NCBI GenBank assembly: GCA_015075645.1
Contig: JABTUF010000001.1
Location: 1-64,000 of the forward strand
From: Burkholderiales bacterium
GTDB taxonomy: Bacteria > Pseudomonadota > Gammaproteobacteria > Burkholderiales > Casimicrobiaceae
Direction of reading: 5' to 3'
Length of the DNA stretch: 64,000 nt
Under the pieces are notes generated by a model that did not search any database, was not told the origin of the DNA, and saw nothing but the letters and a program-made list of their open reading frames with translations. The position numbers and the translations under genes were made by a program. Below, piece after piece: positions 28,658 to 37,605 of this stretch (positions are counted from its first letter, which is position 1; every line of letters begins with the position of its first letter).

Positions 28658-29683
28658 ATGCAGGAGACGCTCGGCGAGCGTTTCGCGCACCTGCGGAGCT
28701 GGCGCGCGCGCTGGCTCGTGACCGGGAGCGCCGGGTTCATCGGCTCGCACCTGTGCGAGACGCTGCTCAACCTCGGCCAGCAGGTCGTCGGCCTCGACAA
28801 TTTCGCGACCGGGAGCCGGAACAACCTCGACAGCGTACGCGCGGCGGTCGGCGAGGAAGCCTGGCGGCGCCACACGTTCATCGAGGCGGACATCGGCGAT
28901 CCGAGGGCCTGCGCGCGCGCGTGCGAAGGCGTGGACGTCGTGCTGCACCAGGCGGCGCTCGGTTCGGTGCCGCGGTCGATCGCCGATCCGCTCGCGACGC
29001 ACGCGGCCAACGCGACGGGTTTCCTCAACATGCTGGTGGCGGCGCGCGACGCGGGCGTCGGGCGGTTCGTGTACGCGGCGTCGAGTTCGACCTACGGCGA
29101 TCATCCTGGACTGCCGAAGGTCGAGGAGACGATCGGGCGGCCGCTCTCGCCCTACGCCGTGACGAAGCTCGTCGACGAGCTCTACGCCGAGGTGTTCGCG
29201 CGCTGCTACGCGACGTTCGCGATCGGGCTGCGGTACTTCAACGTGTTCGGCGCGCGGCAGGATCCCGACGGCGCCTACGCGGCGGTGATTCCGCGCTGGG
29301 CTTCCGCGATGCTGCGCGGAGAGCAGGTGACGATCCACGGCGACGGCAGCACGACGCGCGATTTCTGCCACGTCGCGAACGTCGTGCAGGCGAACCTGCT
29401 CGCCGCGACGGTCGATCGCGTCGACGCGCAGAACCAGGTCTACAACGTCGCGGTCGGCGGGCGGACGACGCTGATCGAGCTGTATCGGCTGCTGCGCGAA
29501 CTCGCGCAGGAGCGGCGGCCGGGGCTGCGCGTGCCCGAGCCGGTGCACGCCGATTTCCGCCCGGGCGACGTGCGGCACTCGCAGGCCGACATCTCGAAGG
29601 CGCAGCGTCTCCTGGGCTACGCGCCGATGTACGACCTGCGCGCGGGGCTGCGCGAGGCGTTCGGGTGGTATGCGGGTGGGTGA
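28658..29683 (+). CDS. tviC: UDP-N-acetylglucosamine/uronate 4-epimerase, TviC/WbpP-like SDR
   Basis: An extended SDR with [45 protein letters not shown] and the active site [14 protein letters not shown]...PLSPYAVTK. These, with [23 protein letters not shown] and [12 protein letters not shown], are hallmarks of WbpP/TviC epimerases, which interconvert UDP-GlcNAcA and UDP-GalNAcA (or the N-acetylhexosamines). The ATG at 28658 gives 341 residues; a GTG at 28637 overlapping the tviB stop would add seven residues and give tighter coupling. Confidence 0.92.
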   Translation: MQETLGERFAHLRSWRARWLVTGSAGFIGSHLCETLLNLGQQVVGLDNFATGSRNNLDSVRAAVGEEAWRRHTFIEADIGDPRACARACEGVDVVLHQAALGSVPRSIADPLATHAANATGFLNMLVAARDAGVGRFVYAASSSTYGDHPGLPKVEETIGRPLSPYAVTKLVDELYAEVFARCYATFAIGLRYFNVFGARQDPDGAYAAVIPRWASAMLRGEQVTIHGDGSTTRDFCHVANVVQANLLAATVDRVDAQNQVYNVAVGGRTTLIELYRLLRELAQERRPGLRVPEPVHADFRPGDVRHSQADISKAQRLLGYAPMYDLRAGLREAFGWYAGG

Positions 29684-29695
29684 GCGGGGGAGCGT

Positions 29696-29930
29696 GTCGG
29701 CCTGAAGGCCGACCCACAGGGACGCGCTTGTCGGCCTGAAGGCCGACCCACAGCGATGCGTTTGTCGGCCTGAAGGCCGACCCACAGCGATGCGCTTGTC
29801 GGCCTGAAGGCCGACCCACAACTTCCTGTAGGTCGGGCTTCAGCCCGACGGCTTTGGCTTCAGCCCGACGGCTTTGGCTTCAGCCCGACGGCTTTGGCTT
29901 CAGCCCGACGGCTTTGGCTTCAGCCCGACA
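29696..29930. repeat. REP array 3 with 34-bp and 20-bp tandem units
   Basis: Four inverse copies of the GTCGGCCT/AGGCCGAC type recur at an exact 34-bp period (29696, 29730, 29764, 29798). A GTAG-led copy at 29828 follows. After it a 20-bp half-REP unit (ending CCCGAC and joined by GGCTTTGG) repeats from 29841 to 29930, nearly five times. The array separates the convergent 3' ends of tviC and amt. Confidence 0.92.
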
Positions 29931-29942
29931 CGGATCGACCGC

Positions 29943-31144
29943 CTACCACGACGGCTCGCGATCGGGCGTGGCGGAGATGCGGTGGATCGAGAGGTCCGCG
30001 CCGTTGAACTCCTGCTCGGGATCGAGGCGCAGGCCGACCGCGGCCTCGAGCGCGCCGTAGACGAGGGTGCCGCCCGCCAGCGCGACGGCGATGCCGCCGA
30101 GCGTCCCGGCGATCTGCGATCCCAGCGCGACGCCGCCCAATCCGCCCAGCGCCGTCGAGCCGAAGATGCCCGCGGCGATGCCGCCCCACGCGCCGCAGAC
30201 GCCGTGCAGCGGCCACACGCCGAGCACGTCGTCGACCTTGAGCCGGTTCTGCGTCACGGTGAACAGGTAGACGAACAGCGCGCCGGCGACGGCGCCGGTC
30301 GCGAGCGCGCCGATCGGGTGCATCACGTCGGAGCCGGCGCACACCGCGACCAGCCCCGCGAGCGGTCCGTTGTGGACGAAGCCGGGGTCGTTGCGGCCGG
30401 CGAAGAACGCGGCGACGGTGCCACCCGCCATCGCGAGCAGCGAGTTGACCGCGACGAGCCCCGAGATCTTGTCGAGCGTCTGCGCGCTCATCACGTTGAA
30501 CCCGAACCAGCCGACCGACAGGATCCACGCGCCCAGCGCGAGGAACGGGATCGACGACGGCGGATGCGCAGCGATGCCGCCTTCGCGCGAGTAGCGCCCG
30601 CGCCGCGCGCCCAGGAGCAGCACCGCGGCGAGCCCGATCCAGCCGCCCATCGCGTGCACGACGACGCTGCCGGCGAAGTCGTGGAACTCCGCGCCGAAGG
30701 CGCCCTTGAGCCAGGCCTGCACGCCGAAGTGCTGGTTCCAGGCGATGCCCTCGAAGAACGGGTAGACGAATCCGACCAGGAGGAACGTCGCGGCGAGCTG
30801 CGGTCCGAAGCGCGCACGCTCGGCGATGCCGCCCGACACGATCGCCGGGATCGCCGCGGCGAAGGTGAGCAGGAAGAAGAAGCGCACGAGTTCGTAGCCG
30901 CTCTTCTGCGCGAGCGATTCCGCCCCGGCGAAGAACTGCACGCCGTAGGCGAGCGCGTAGCCGACGAAGAAGTACGCGATCGTCGACACCGAAAGTCGAC
31001 GAGGATCTTCACCAGCGCGTTCACCTGGTTCTTCTTGCGCACGGTGCCGAGCTCGAGGAACGCGAACCCCCCGTGCATCGCGAGCACCATGATCGCGCCC
31101 AGCAGGATGAACAGCGTGTCGGTGCCGGATATCAGAGCTTCCAT
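29943..31144 (-). pseudogene. amt: Ammonium transporter Amt, single-base frameshift
   Basis: Two frames together encode a complete Amt. The N-terminal piece starts at the ATG at 31144 (MEALISGTDTLFILLGAIMVLAMHGGFAFLELG, then NQVNALVKILVDF). The remainder begins STIAYFFVGYALAYG and runs to 29943, including the pore-region FAGSVVVHAMGGWIGL and PLHGVCGAWGGIAAG with the conserved twin histidines. Insertion of one base near 30990 (expected VDFSVSTIAYF) restores an approximately 400-residue protein with about eleven membrane segments. No glnK is adjacent. Frameshift or sequencing error cannot be separated from the sequence alone. Confidence 0.85.
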
Positions 31145-31378
31145 GGGTTCCCCGTGGTATGCGCGTTGATCTTGTCGGCGGCCGTTGCGGCCGGCGTGCG
31201 TCCCGAAGGTGCGTGGCGGTGGCCGCAGGTCCGGGATGGGGCAAACGGGGAGCAGCCGGCGTGCCATCACGGCATATCGTTGATTTAACGTGGTTTTCTC
31301 TGGAACAGCATTCCGGAAAGCTCGTCGCGCCGCACTGTTGTGGTGCGAGCGCGCACCGGAACAATGCGGTGTGCGCTA

Positions 31379-32036
31379 GTCGGCCTGAAGGCCGACCCAC
31401 CACTCTCCCCCGTAGGTCGGGCTTCAGCCCGACGGGGTTCGTGCGATTCGACGAAACGGCATCGCGTCGGCCTGAAGGCCGACCCACAGCGGTGACGCGC
31501 TTGTCGGCCTGAAGGCCGACCCACCACTCTCCCCCGTAGGTCGGGCTTCAGCCCGACGGGGTTCGTGCGCATTCGACGAAATCGCGTCGGCCTGAAGGCC
31601 GACCCACAGCGGTGGCGCGCTTGTCGGCCTGAAGGCCGACCCACCATCATTCCCGTAGGTCGGGCTTCAGCCCGACGGGGTTCGTGCCGATTCGACGAAA
31701 CGGCGTCGACCTGAAGGCCGACCCACAGCGGTGGCGCGCTTGTCGGCCTGAAGGCCGACCCACAGCGGTGGCGCGCTTGTCGGCCTGAAGGCCGACCCAC
31801 CATCATTCCGTAGGTCGGGCTTCAGCCCGACGGGGTTCGTGCGCATGGGCAGCATCGCGTCGGCCTGAAGGCCGACCCACAGCGGCGGCGCGCTTGTCGG
31901 CCTGAAGGCCGACCCACCACTCTCCCCCGTAGGTCGGGCTTCAGCCCGACGGGGTTCGTGCGCATGGGCAGCATCGCGTCGGCCTGAAGGCCGACCCACA
32001 TCGGCGACGCGCTTGTCGGCCTGAAGGCCGACCTAC
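31379..32036. repeat. REP array 4, large composite array
   Basis: About sixteen palindrome copies alternate between inverse GTCGGCCT/AGGCCGAC units (ending CCCAC) and GTAG-led GTCGGGCT/AGCCCGAC units. They are joined by conserved linkers that begin GGGGTTCGTGCG or CAGCGGTGGCGCGCTT. The composite unit repeats about five times. The array fills the space between the amt 5' flank and the 3' end of the MscS gene, stopping 10 bp short of that gene's stop codon. Confidence 0.92.
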
Positions 32037-32046
32037 GGGGACATCT

Positions 32047-33753
32047 TCAACCCGCCGCCGGCGGCGCATTCCCCTGCCACCGCGACTTGGGTACGATCTT
32101 GGGCTTCGCGGGATCGCTGAGGAAATGCGGCGACATGATCTGCACGCCAGCCTCGTTGAACGCGTCCTGCACGTTGGCGAACAGCGCGGAGAGGACCGCC
32201 GCGCGCTCGGCGGGCGCGGACGCCGTCGCGCGGCAGACGAGCTGGTACTTGACGTAGAAATCGTCGAGGCTGGTCTGGAAGACCTGCGGCGGTGGCGACG
32301 CGGCGATGCCGTCGGTGCGCTTCGCGGCGTCGGCGAGGAGCGCGTGCACCTGCCGCCACGGCTCGTCGTAGCCGATGCTGACCGCGATGCTCACGGCGAA
32401 GCCCGGCTGGCCGAACGTACGCGAGTAGTTGGTCGTCACGGTGCCGAGCACCTGCGAGTTCGGCATCGTGAGTTCTTCGCCGAGGCCCGTGCGCACGGTC
32501 GTCGTGAAGAGCCCCATCCGCGTGATCGTGCCCTCGCGCTCCCCGATGCGGACGAACTCGCCGGTGCGGTAGGTGCGCGTGTACATGAGGATCAGCCCGC
32601 TCACCGCCTGGCCGACGATGCCGGAGGCGCCCACCGTCACCATCAGGCCGAGCAGCACGGAGAGCCCCTTGAACGCGTCGGTGTCGGAACCGGGGATGTA
32701 CGGGTAGGCCATCGCCGCGGCGAACACCCACACCGCGATCGTCGCGAGGCGCTTGGTCGGCGGCGCGACGTCGCGGTCGAGCGCGCGGAGCGTGATGCGT
32801 CCGCTCGCGATCCGGTCGAAGAAGCTCCGCTGCGCGCGGTCGGCGAGCCAGGCGATCGCGAAGATCAGCACCGCGACGAAGAGCGACGGGAGCCCGCGCG
32901 CGATCGACTCGAGGAGCCCGGTCGTCTTGTCGATGACGAAGCCGGTCAGGCCCTCGCTCCACGGGCGCGTGAACGGGAAGAGCCCGAGCACGTAGCCCAG
33001 CCACTCCCAGGTGAGGATCACCATCGTCGCCATCGCGACGACGCCGACGATCCGGCGCACGGCCGCGATCGCGTGGTGGCGCGAGATCACTTCGCCGCCG
33101 CCGACGCGCAGCCGCTCCGCGTGGCGCTCGGCGACGCGCATCAGCGTGCGTGCCGTCACGCGCCACGCGAGATGCGCGAGCCACAGGAGCGCGAGCCAGA
33201 TCGCGGTGGCGACCGCGGCGTGCATGGCGGCACGCACCAGATAGCGGTGGTCGCGCGCCTCGCGCGTCTCGGCGACCACGATCTCGAGCGTTCGCGCCGC
33301 CTGGTCGGCCAGCATGCGTACGCTCTCGCCGGGCGTCGCGATGGCGTCCTCGTCCGAGATGACGAGGGCGAGCTGCCCGTCGAGCATCAGCGCCATGCCC
33401 TGCGCGATCTTCTCGGTCGACACTTTGCCCGGGCCGCCCATCGCCAGCAGCCGGCGGATCCGTTCGCTCGCGTCCTCGGCGCGGTCGCGCGCGGACATGC
33501 CCAGCAGCGGCGCGCGGAACTCGACGATCGGGCGGTTGAAGACGACGACCGCGCCGGGACGGTTGTCGGTGATGCGCGCGGCGGGCGGCGCAGCGGATGG
33601 CGTCGGCGCCGCGGGCGACGAAGCGGTCGTCGGCGCCTTCGTCGCGTCGCCGGAAGCGTCAGCAGCCTGCGCGGTCGCGCACGGGATTGCGACGAACGCG
33701 AATGCGCAGGCGAGCGCCGCGAGTCGGGCGCCGATCGCTGACCGCAGGTTCAC
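32047..33753 (-). CDS. MscS-family mechanosensitive channel protein, large form
   Basis: A 568-residue protein. It has a Sec signal peptide (LAALACAFAFVAIPCATAQA), a periplasmic N-terminal region of about 150 residues and then about five transmembrane segments. The MscS pore-lining/beta-domain region follows: LSVLLGLMVTVGASGIVGQAVSGLILMYTRTYRTGEFVRIGEREGTITRMGLFTTTVRTGLGEELTMPNSQVLG. The conserved beta-domain pattern G-x-V-x2-M-G/N and the PNS motif are clear. It is longer than E. coli MscS and resembles the larger MscK/YbdG-like members. It should release solutes on hypo-osmotic shock. It is not obviously in an operon: REPs lie on its 3' side and grxD 49 bp upstream on the same strand. Confidence 0.88.
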   Translation of the reverse strand: MNLRSAIGARLAALACAFAFVAIPCATAQAADASGDATKAPTTASSPAAPTPSAAPPAARITDNRPGAVVVFNRPIVEFRAPLLGMSARDRAEDASERIRRLLAMGGPGKVSTEKIAQGMALMLDGQLALVISDEDAIATPGESVRMLADQAARTLEIVVAETREARDHRYLVRAAMHAAVATAIWLALLWLAHLAWRVTARTLMRVAERHAERLRVGGGEVISRHHAIAAVRRIVGVVAMATMVILTWEWLGYVLGLFPFTRPWSEGLTGFVIDKTTGLLESIARGLPSLFVAVLIFAIAWLADRAQRSFFDRIASGRITLRALDRDVAPPTKRLATIAVWVFAAAMAYPYIPGSDTDAFKGLSVLLGLMVTVGASGIVGQAVSGLILMYTRTYRTGEFVRIGEREGTITRMGLFTTTVRTGLGEELTMPNSQVLGTVTTNYSRTFGQPGFAVSIAVSIGYDEPWRQVHALLADAAKRTDGIAASPPPQVFQTSLDDFYVKYQLVCRATASAPAERAAVLSALFANVQDAFNEAGVQIMSPHFLSDPAKPKIVPKSRWQGNAPPAAG

Positions 33754-33802
33754 GACCGCGGTGGATGCTGTTCGACGGCGTCCCGGGGACGTGCGCCGCG
33801 GG

Positions 33803-34120
33803 TCAGGCGGCGCTCTTGCCCAGGAGTTCCTGCAACTCGCCGTTCGCGTACATCTCGCGCATGATGTCGCAGCCGCCGACGAATTCGCCGTCGACGTAGA
33901 GCTGCGGGATCGTCGGCCAGTTCGCGTACTGCTTGATGCCCTCGCGCACGTCGGCGTCGGCCAGCACGTTCACGCTGAAGTATTCGTCCACGCCGCAGCG
34001 CTTCAGGATCTCGGCCGCGGTGGCCGAGAAGCCGCACTGCGGGAACTGCGGCGTGCCCTTCATGTAGAGGACCACGTGGTGGCCCTTCACCTGGTCGCGG
34101 ATCTTGTCCTGGGTGTCCAT
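33803..34120 (-). CDS. grxD: Monothiol glutaredoxin Grx4 (GrxD)
   Basis: A 105-residue monothiol glutaredoxin: VVLYMKGTPQFPQCGFSATAAEIL carries the CGFS active site with Cys29. WPTIPQLYVDGEFVGGCDIMREMYANGEL includes the TIPQ cis-proline and the glutathione-binding GGCD. Such proteins bind a [2Fe-2S] cluster with glutathione and act in iron-sulfur delivery and iron sensing. Length and motifs are fully conserved. Confidence 0.96.
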   Translation of the reverse strand: MDTQDKIRDQVKGHHVVLYMKGTPQFPQCGFSATAAEILKRCGVDEYFSVNVLADADVREGIKQYANWPTIPQLYVDGEFVGGCDIMREMYANGELQELLGKSAA

Positions 34121-34199
34121 GGCTCCTGCTCCGGTTTTCGCCCGTCGAACCGGATATGGTAGCGCACCGCGGAAACCCGTGGATCGGGCTACGGTCTCC

Positions 34200-34518
34200 G
34201 TGGGTCGGGCTTCAAGCCCGACAGGCCCGTCTCCGGTGGGTCGGGCTTCAGTAACCCGACGGGCCCGTCTCCGGTGGGTCGGGCTTCAGCCCGACACGGT
34301 AGACCCTTCCCGCGCTCGATGCGCCGCCCCGGGAATCGCCGATGCGACTGTCCTCTGTCTCCTGATGTCGGCCTGAAGGCCGACCTACGGGATGCGATGT
34401 CGGCCTGAAGGCCGACCTACGGGATGCGATGTCGGCCTGAAGGCCGACCCACCACCTCCTCCGTGGGTCGGGCTTCAGCCCGACAGGCGCCCTGCCGTGG
34501 GTCGGGCTTCAGCCCGAC
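34200..34518. repeat. REP array 5, left of the RAYT gene
   Basis: Eight copies occur: GTGG-led copies at 34200 (one extra loop base), 34237 (TAA insertion in the loop), 34274, 34463 and 34497, and three inverse GTCGGCCT/AGGCCGAC copies at an exact 32-bp period (34367, 34399, 34431). The last copy ends 89 bp before the RAYT ATG. Confidence 0.92.
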
Positions 34519-34606
34519 ACAACATCGACATCACTCATCCAATCGTCCGAAGGCGGGTTCGCTCACGCCGAGGCACGCTCGCCCCATCGCCACGGATACG
34601 CAACCG

Positions 34607-35071
34607 ATGAGCTACAACGATCTGCGACGCGGGCGTCGATCGACGGAGGGACGGGTGTATCTGGTCACCGCCGCGACGCTCCATCGGCAGCCGGTCTTCG
34701 GCGTCTTCGATGCGGCCTGCATCCTTGCACGTGCGATCGCGCAATCCGGGCGCGACGAGGATTGGACGCTCATCGCTTGGGTGATCATGCCCGATCACGT
34801 GCACCTGCTCGTGCAGCTCGGCCGGTGCCGGTTCGAGCAGGCCGTCGGGCGGCTCAAGGGTCGTACGAGTCGGGCGATCGGAATGGCAACGCAGAATGGC
34901 GATCGGATCTGGCAGCCGAGCTTTCACGATCACGCGCTGCGGCGCGAAGAATCCGTCGAGGCGGTCGCGCGGTACGTCTGCGCCAATCCATTGCGTGCGG
35001 GGATCGTCGCGTCGTTGCGCGACTATCCGTTCTGGGACGCCGTTTCGTTCGAGAATATCGTTCCGGACTAG
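34607..35071 (+). CDS. REP-associated tyrosine transposase (RAYT, TnpA-REP)
   Basis: A 154-residue Y1/HUH nuclease of the IS200/IS605-like RAYT branch. VYLVTAATLHRQPVF is the usual N-terminal strand. WVIMPDHVHLLVQL contains the metal-binding HVH (residues 64-66), and RIWQPSFHDHALRREESVEAVARYVCANPLRAGIV has the RAYT-typical W-Q-x3-H-D-H block and the Tyr123 candidate nucleophile in Y-V-x2-N-P. RAYTs bind and cleave single-stranded REP hairpins preceded by GTRG. The gene is intact, has no terminal repeats of its own and is flanked on both sides within about 90 bp by dense REP arrays with exactly that GTRG lead. This makes it the probable source of their dispersal. Confidence 0.94.
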   Translation: MSYNDLRRGRRSTEGRVYLVTAATLHRQPVFGVFDAACILARAIAQSGRDEDWTLIAWVIMPDHVHLLVQLGRCRFEQAVGRLKGRTSRAIGMATQNGDRIWQPSFHDHALRREESVEAVARYVCANPLRAGIVASLRDYPFWDAVSFENIVPD

Positions 35072-35084
35072 GCGCATGACGCCT

Positions 35085-35773
35085 GTCGGGCTGAAGCCCG
35101 ACCCACCACCATCCCCACGTAGGTCGGCCTTCAGGCCGACGCCGTTTCGTAGTGTCGGCGCGAACGTTGTCGGGCTTGAAGCCCGACCCACAACCCTCCC
35201 CCGTAGGTCGGCCTTCAGGCCGACGCGGTTGCAGCGAAATGCACGTGTCGGGCTGAAGCCCGACCTACAAGCGCTGCGCTCGTCGGGCTGAAGCCCGACC
35301 CACAACCCTCTCCCGTAGGTCGGCCTTCAGGCCGACGCGGTTGCAGCGAAATGCACGTGTCGGGCTGAAGCCCGACCTACAAGCGCTGCGCTCGTCGGGC
35401 TGAAGCCCGACCCACAACCCTCTCCCGTAGGTCGGCCTTCAGGCCGACGCGGTTGCAGCGAAATGCACGTGTCGGGCTGAAGCCCGACCCACATCCAATG
35501 GGCTTGTCGGGCTTGAAGCCCGACCCACAACCCTCCCCCGTAGGTCGGCCTTCAGGCCGACGCGGTTGCAGCGAAATGCACGTGTCGGGCTGAAGCCCGA
35601 CCTACAAGCGCTGCGCTCGTCGGGCTGAAGCCCGACCCACAACCCTCCCCCGTAGGTCGGCCTTCAGGCCGACGCGGTTGCAGCGAAATGTACGTGTCGG
35701 GCTGAAGCCCGACCCACATCCAATGGGCTCGTCGGGCTCAAGCCCGACCCACAGGGGCTGAAGCGCGACCTAC
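35085..35773. repeat. REP array 6, right of the RAYT gene (BIME-like higher-order repeat)
   Basis: About eighteen copies are arranged as inverse GTCGGGCT/AGCCCGAC units facing GTAG-led GTCGGCCT/AGGCCGAC units, with a conserved linker GCGGTTGCAGCGAAATG after the latter. A composite unit of roughly 105-117 bp recurs five times between 35168 and 35730. A last degenerate copy (GGGCTGAAGCGCGACCTAC, 35755-35773) reaches into the stop codon of the neighbouring permease gene. The first copy begins 13 bp after the RAYT stop. Confidence 0.93.
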
Positions 35774-36642
35774 TCCTTCACGGCGCCGGTGAGACCGGAG
35801 ACGTAGTACTCGACGAAGAACGAATAGAGGATCGCGACGGGGAGCGAGCCCAGGAGCGCGCCCGCCATCAGCGAGCCCCAGTGGTAGACGTCGCCCTCGA
35901 CCAGTTCGGTCACGACGCCGACCGGCACCGTCTTCACCTCGGACGACGAGACGAAGGTGAGCGCGTAGATGAACTCGTTCCACGACAGCGTGAAGGCGAA
36001 GATGCCCGCCGAGATCAAGCCCGGCACGGCGAGCGGCAGCACGATCTTGACCAGGATCTGCCAGCGGGTCGCGCCGTCGATCAGCGCGCACTCCTCGAGC
36101 TCGAACGGGATGCTCTTGAAGTAGCCCATCAAGAGCCAGGTGCAGAACGGGATCAGGAACGTCGGGTAGGTGAGGATCAGCGCGAGCCGCGTGTCGAAGA
36201 GCTGCAGCTTGTAGACGATCGTCGCGAGCGGGATGAACAGGATCGACGGCGGCACGAGGTAGGCGAGGAAGACCGACAGCCCGACGTAGCGCGAGCCGCG
36301 GAAGCGCAGCCGCTCGATCGCGTAGGCGGCGAGGACGCTGCACAGGAGCGAGACGAACGTCGCGACGACCGACACGATCATCGTGTTGATGAGCCAGTCC
36401 GGGTAGGCGGTGTCGAACAGCAGTTTGCGGATGTGGTCGAAGGTCGGGTTCTGCACCCAGAACGGGTTGCCTTCGCGCGACAAGAGCTCCTCGTTCGGCT
36501 TGAACGCCGTGATCGCCATCCAGTAGAACGGGAACAGGAGCGCGATCAGGAACATCGCGAGCGGCAGCCACACCACGACGAGGCGATGGCGCCTCGTCGC
36601 GAGGTAGGCCATGCCGGTGCTGTCGGACGCATCCTTGCTCAT
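35770..36642 (-). CDS. Sugar-type ABC transporter permease, MalG/UgpE-like
   Basis: A 290-residue inner-membrane protein with six hydrophobic segments. The permease EAA loop ECALIDGATRWQILVKIVLPLAVPGLISAGIFAF contacts the ATPase. The N-terminus FPFYWMAITAFKPNEELL is typical of the MalG subfamily of CUT1 importers. Its ATG at 36642 overlaps the TGA of the MalF-like gene (ATGA). The terminal TAG is formed within a degenerate REP copy (CTAC on the plus strand). It forms the import channel with the MalF-like partner. Confidence 0.92.
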   Translation of the reverse strand: MSKDASDSTGMAYLATRRHRLVVVWLPLAMFLIALLFPFYWMAITAFKPNEELLSREGNPFWVQNPTFDHIRKLLFDTAYPDWLINTMIVSVVATFVSLLCSVLAAYAIERLRFRGSRYVGLSVFLAYLVPPSILFIPLATIVYKLQLFDTRLALILTYPTFLIPFCTWLLMGYFKSIPFELEECALIDGATRWQILVKIVLPLAVPGLISAGIFAFTLSWNEFIYALTFVSSSEVKTVPVGVVTELVEGDVYHWGSLMAGALLGSLPVAILYSFFVEYYVSGLTGAVKE

Positions 36643-37550
36643 CGGTCGGACCCGCCCTGCTGCCACGCGCGGCGCTGCAGGCCGTAGTAGCTCGCGAGGA
36701 TCGCCGCGAGCAGGAACGGCACCATCGCGGTCGCGATCGCGGCGCCCTCGCCCAGGCTCCCGCCCGAGATCGCGCGCTGGAACGACAGCGTCGCCATCAG
36801 GTGCGTCGCGTTGAGCGGACCGCCGCGCGTCAGCACGTAGATCAACTGGAAGTCGGTGAACGTGAACAGCACCGAGAACGTCATCACGACCGCGATGATC
36901 GGCGTCAGGAGCGGCAGCGTGACGTGGCGGAAGCGCTGCCAGCCGGACGCCCCGTCGAGCGCGGCCGCCTCGTAGAGCGACGGCGAAATCGTCTGCAGGC
37001 CGGCGAGGAGGCAGATCGCGATGAACGGCACGCCGCGCCAGATGTTCGCCGCGATCGTGGCGAAGCGCGCGTTCCACGGGTCGCCGAGGAAGTCGATGTA
37101 CTGGTCGATCAGCCCGAGCTTCACCAGCCCCCAGCTGATGATCGAGAACTGGCTGTCGTAGATCCACCAGAACGCGATCGCGGAGAGCGCGGTCGGCACG
37201 ATGAACGGCAGGAGCACGATCGCCCGCAGGAACGCCTTGAACGGCAGGTGCTCGTTCAGCAGCACCGCGAGCCACAGCCCGAGCCCGAACTTGATGACGC
37301 TCGCGACCAGCGTGTAGAAGAGCGTGTTGAACAGCGCGAGCCGCGTGACCGAATCGCCCCACAGGAAGACGAAGTTCTCGAGCCCGACCCATTCTCCGCT
37401 GCGGCCGATCTTGGCGTCGGTGAACCCGAGCCAGGTGCCGAGTCCCAGCGGGTAGGTGAGGAACACCAGCAGGATCGCGGCCGCGGGCGCGAGGAACAGC
37501 AGCCCGAGGACGTTGCGGTTGTCGAGCCAGCGTGACGTCGCGCCGCTCAT
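36639..37550 (-). CDS. Sugar-type ABC transporter permease, MalF/UgpA-like
   Basis: A 303-residue permease with six membrane spans. The opening FLAPAAAILLVFLTYPLGLGTWLGFTD and the EAA-loop region YEAAALDGASGWQRFRHVTLPLLTPIIAVVMTF identify the MalF-like CUT1 partner. It is coupled by a 4-base overlap to the MalG-like gene and lies 55 bp downstream of the histone-like gene; that gap contains an 11-bp-stem hairpin. The transported substrate is unknown (glycerol-3-phosphate, oligosaccharide or polyol types are all possible). Confidence 0.92.
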   Translation of the reverse strand: MSGATSRWLDNRNVLGLLFLAPAAAILLVFLTYPLGLGTWLGFTDAKIGRSGEWVGLENFVFLWGDSVTRLALFNTLFYTLVASVIKFGLGLWLAVLLNEHLPFKAFLRAIVLLPFIVPTALSAIAFWWIYDSQFSIISWGLVKLGLIDQYIDFLGDPWNARFATIAANIWRGVPFIAICLLAGLQTISPSLYEAAALDGASGWQRFRHVTLPLLTPIIAVVMTFSVLFTFTDFQLIYVLTRGGPLNATHLMATLSFQRAISGGSLGEGAAIATAMVPFLLAAILASYYGLQRRAWQQGGSDR

Positions 37551-37568
37551 CGGGATCCCTTGGGAAGG

Positions 37569-37595
37569 GCGCCCGGCGGATCCGCCGCCGGGCGC
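37569..37595 (-). promoter_or_regulatory. Intercistronic hairpin between histone-like and permease genes
   Basis: Arms GCGCCCGGCGG and CCGCCGGGCGC pair perfectly over 11 bp around a 5-base loop, 11 bp after the histone-like stop codon. No U-run follows in the transcript direction, so it is more likely an mRNA-stabilising or attenuating element than a full terminator. Confidence 0.55.
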
Positions 37596-37605
37596 AACCG
37601 GCTCG

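Noticed and set aside
35085..35773. Regularly spaced short repeats resembling a CRISPR array (also at 31.4-32.0 and 43.6-45.6 kb)
   Set aside because: Repeats occur in both orientations, spacers are themselves repeated and the unit is a GTRG-led palindrome; no cas genes are nearby. They are REP/BIME arrays.
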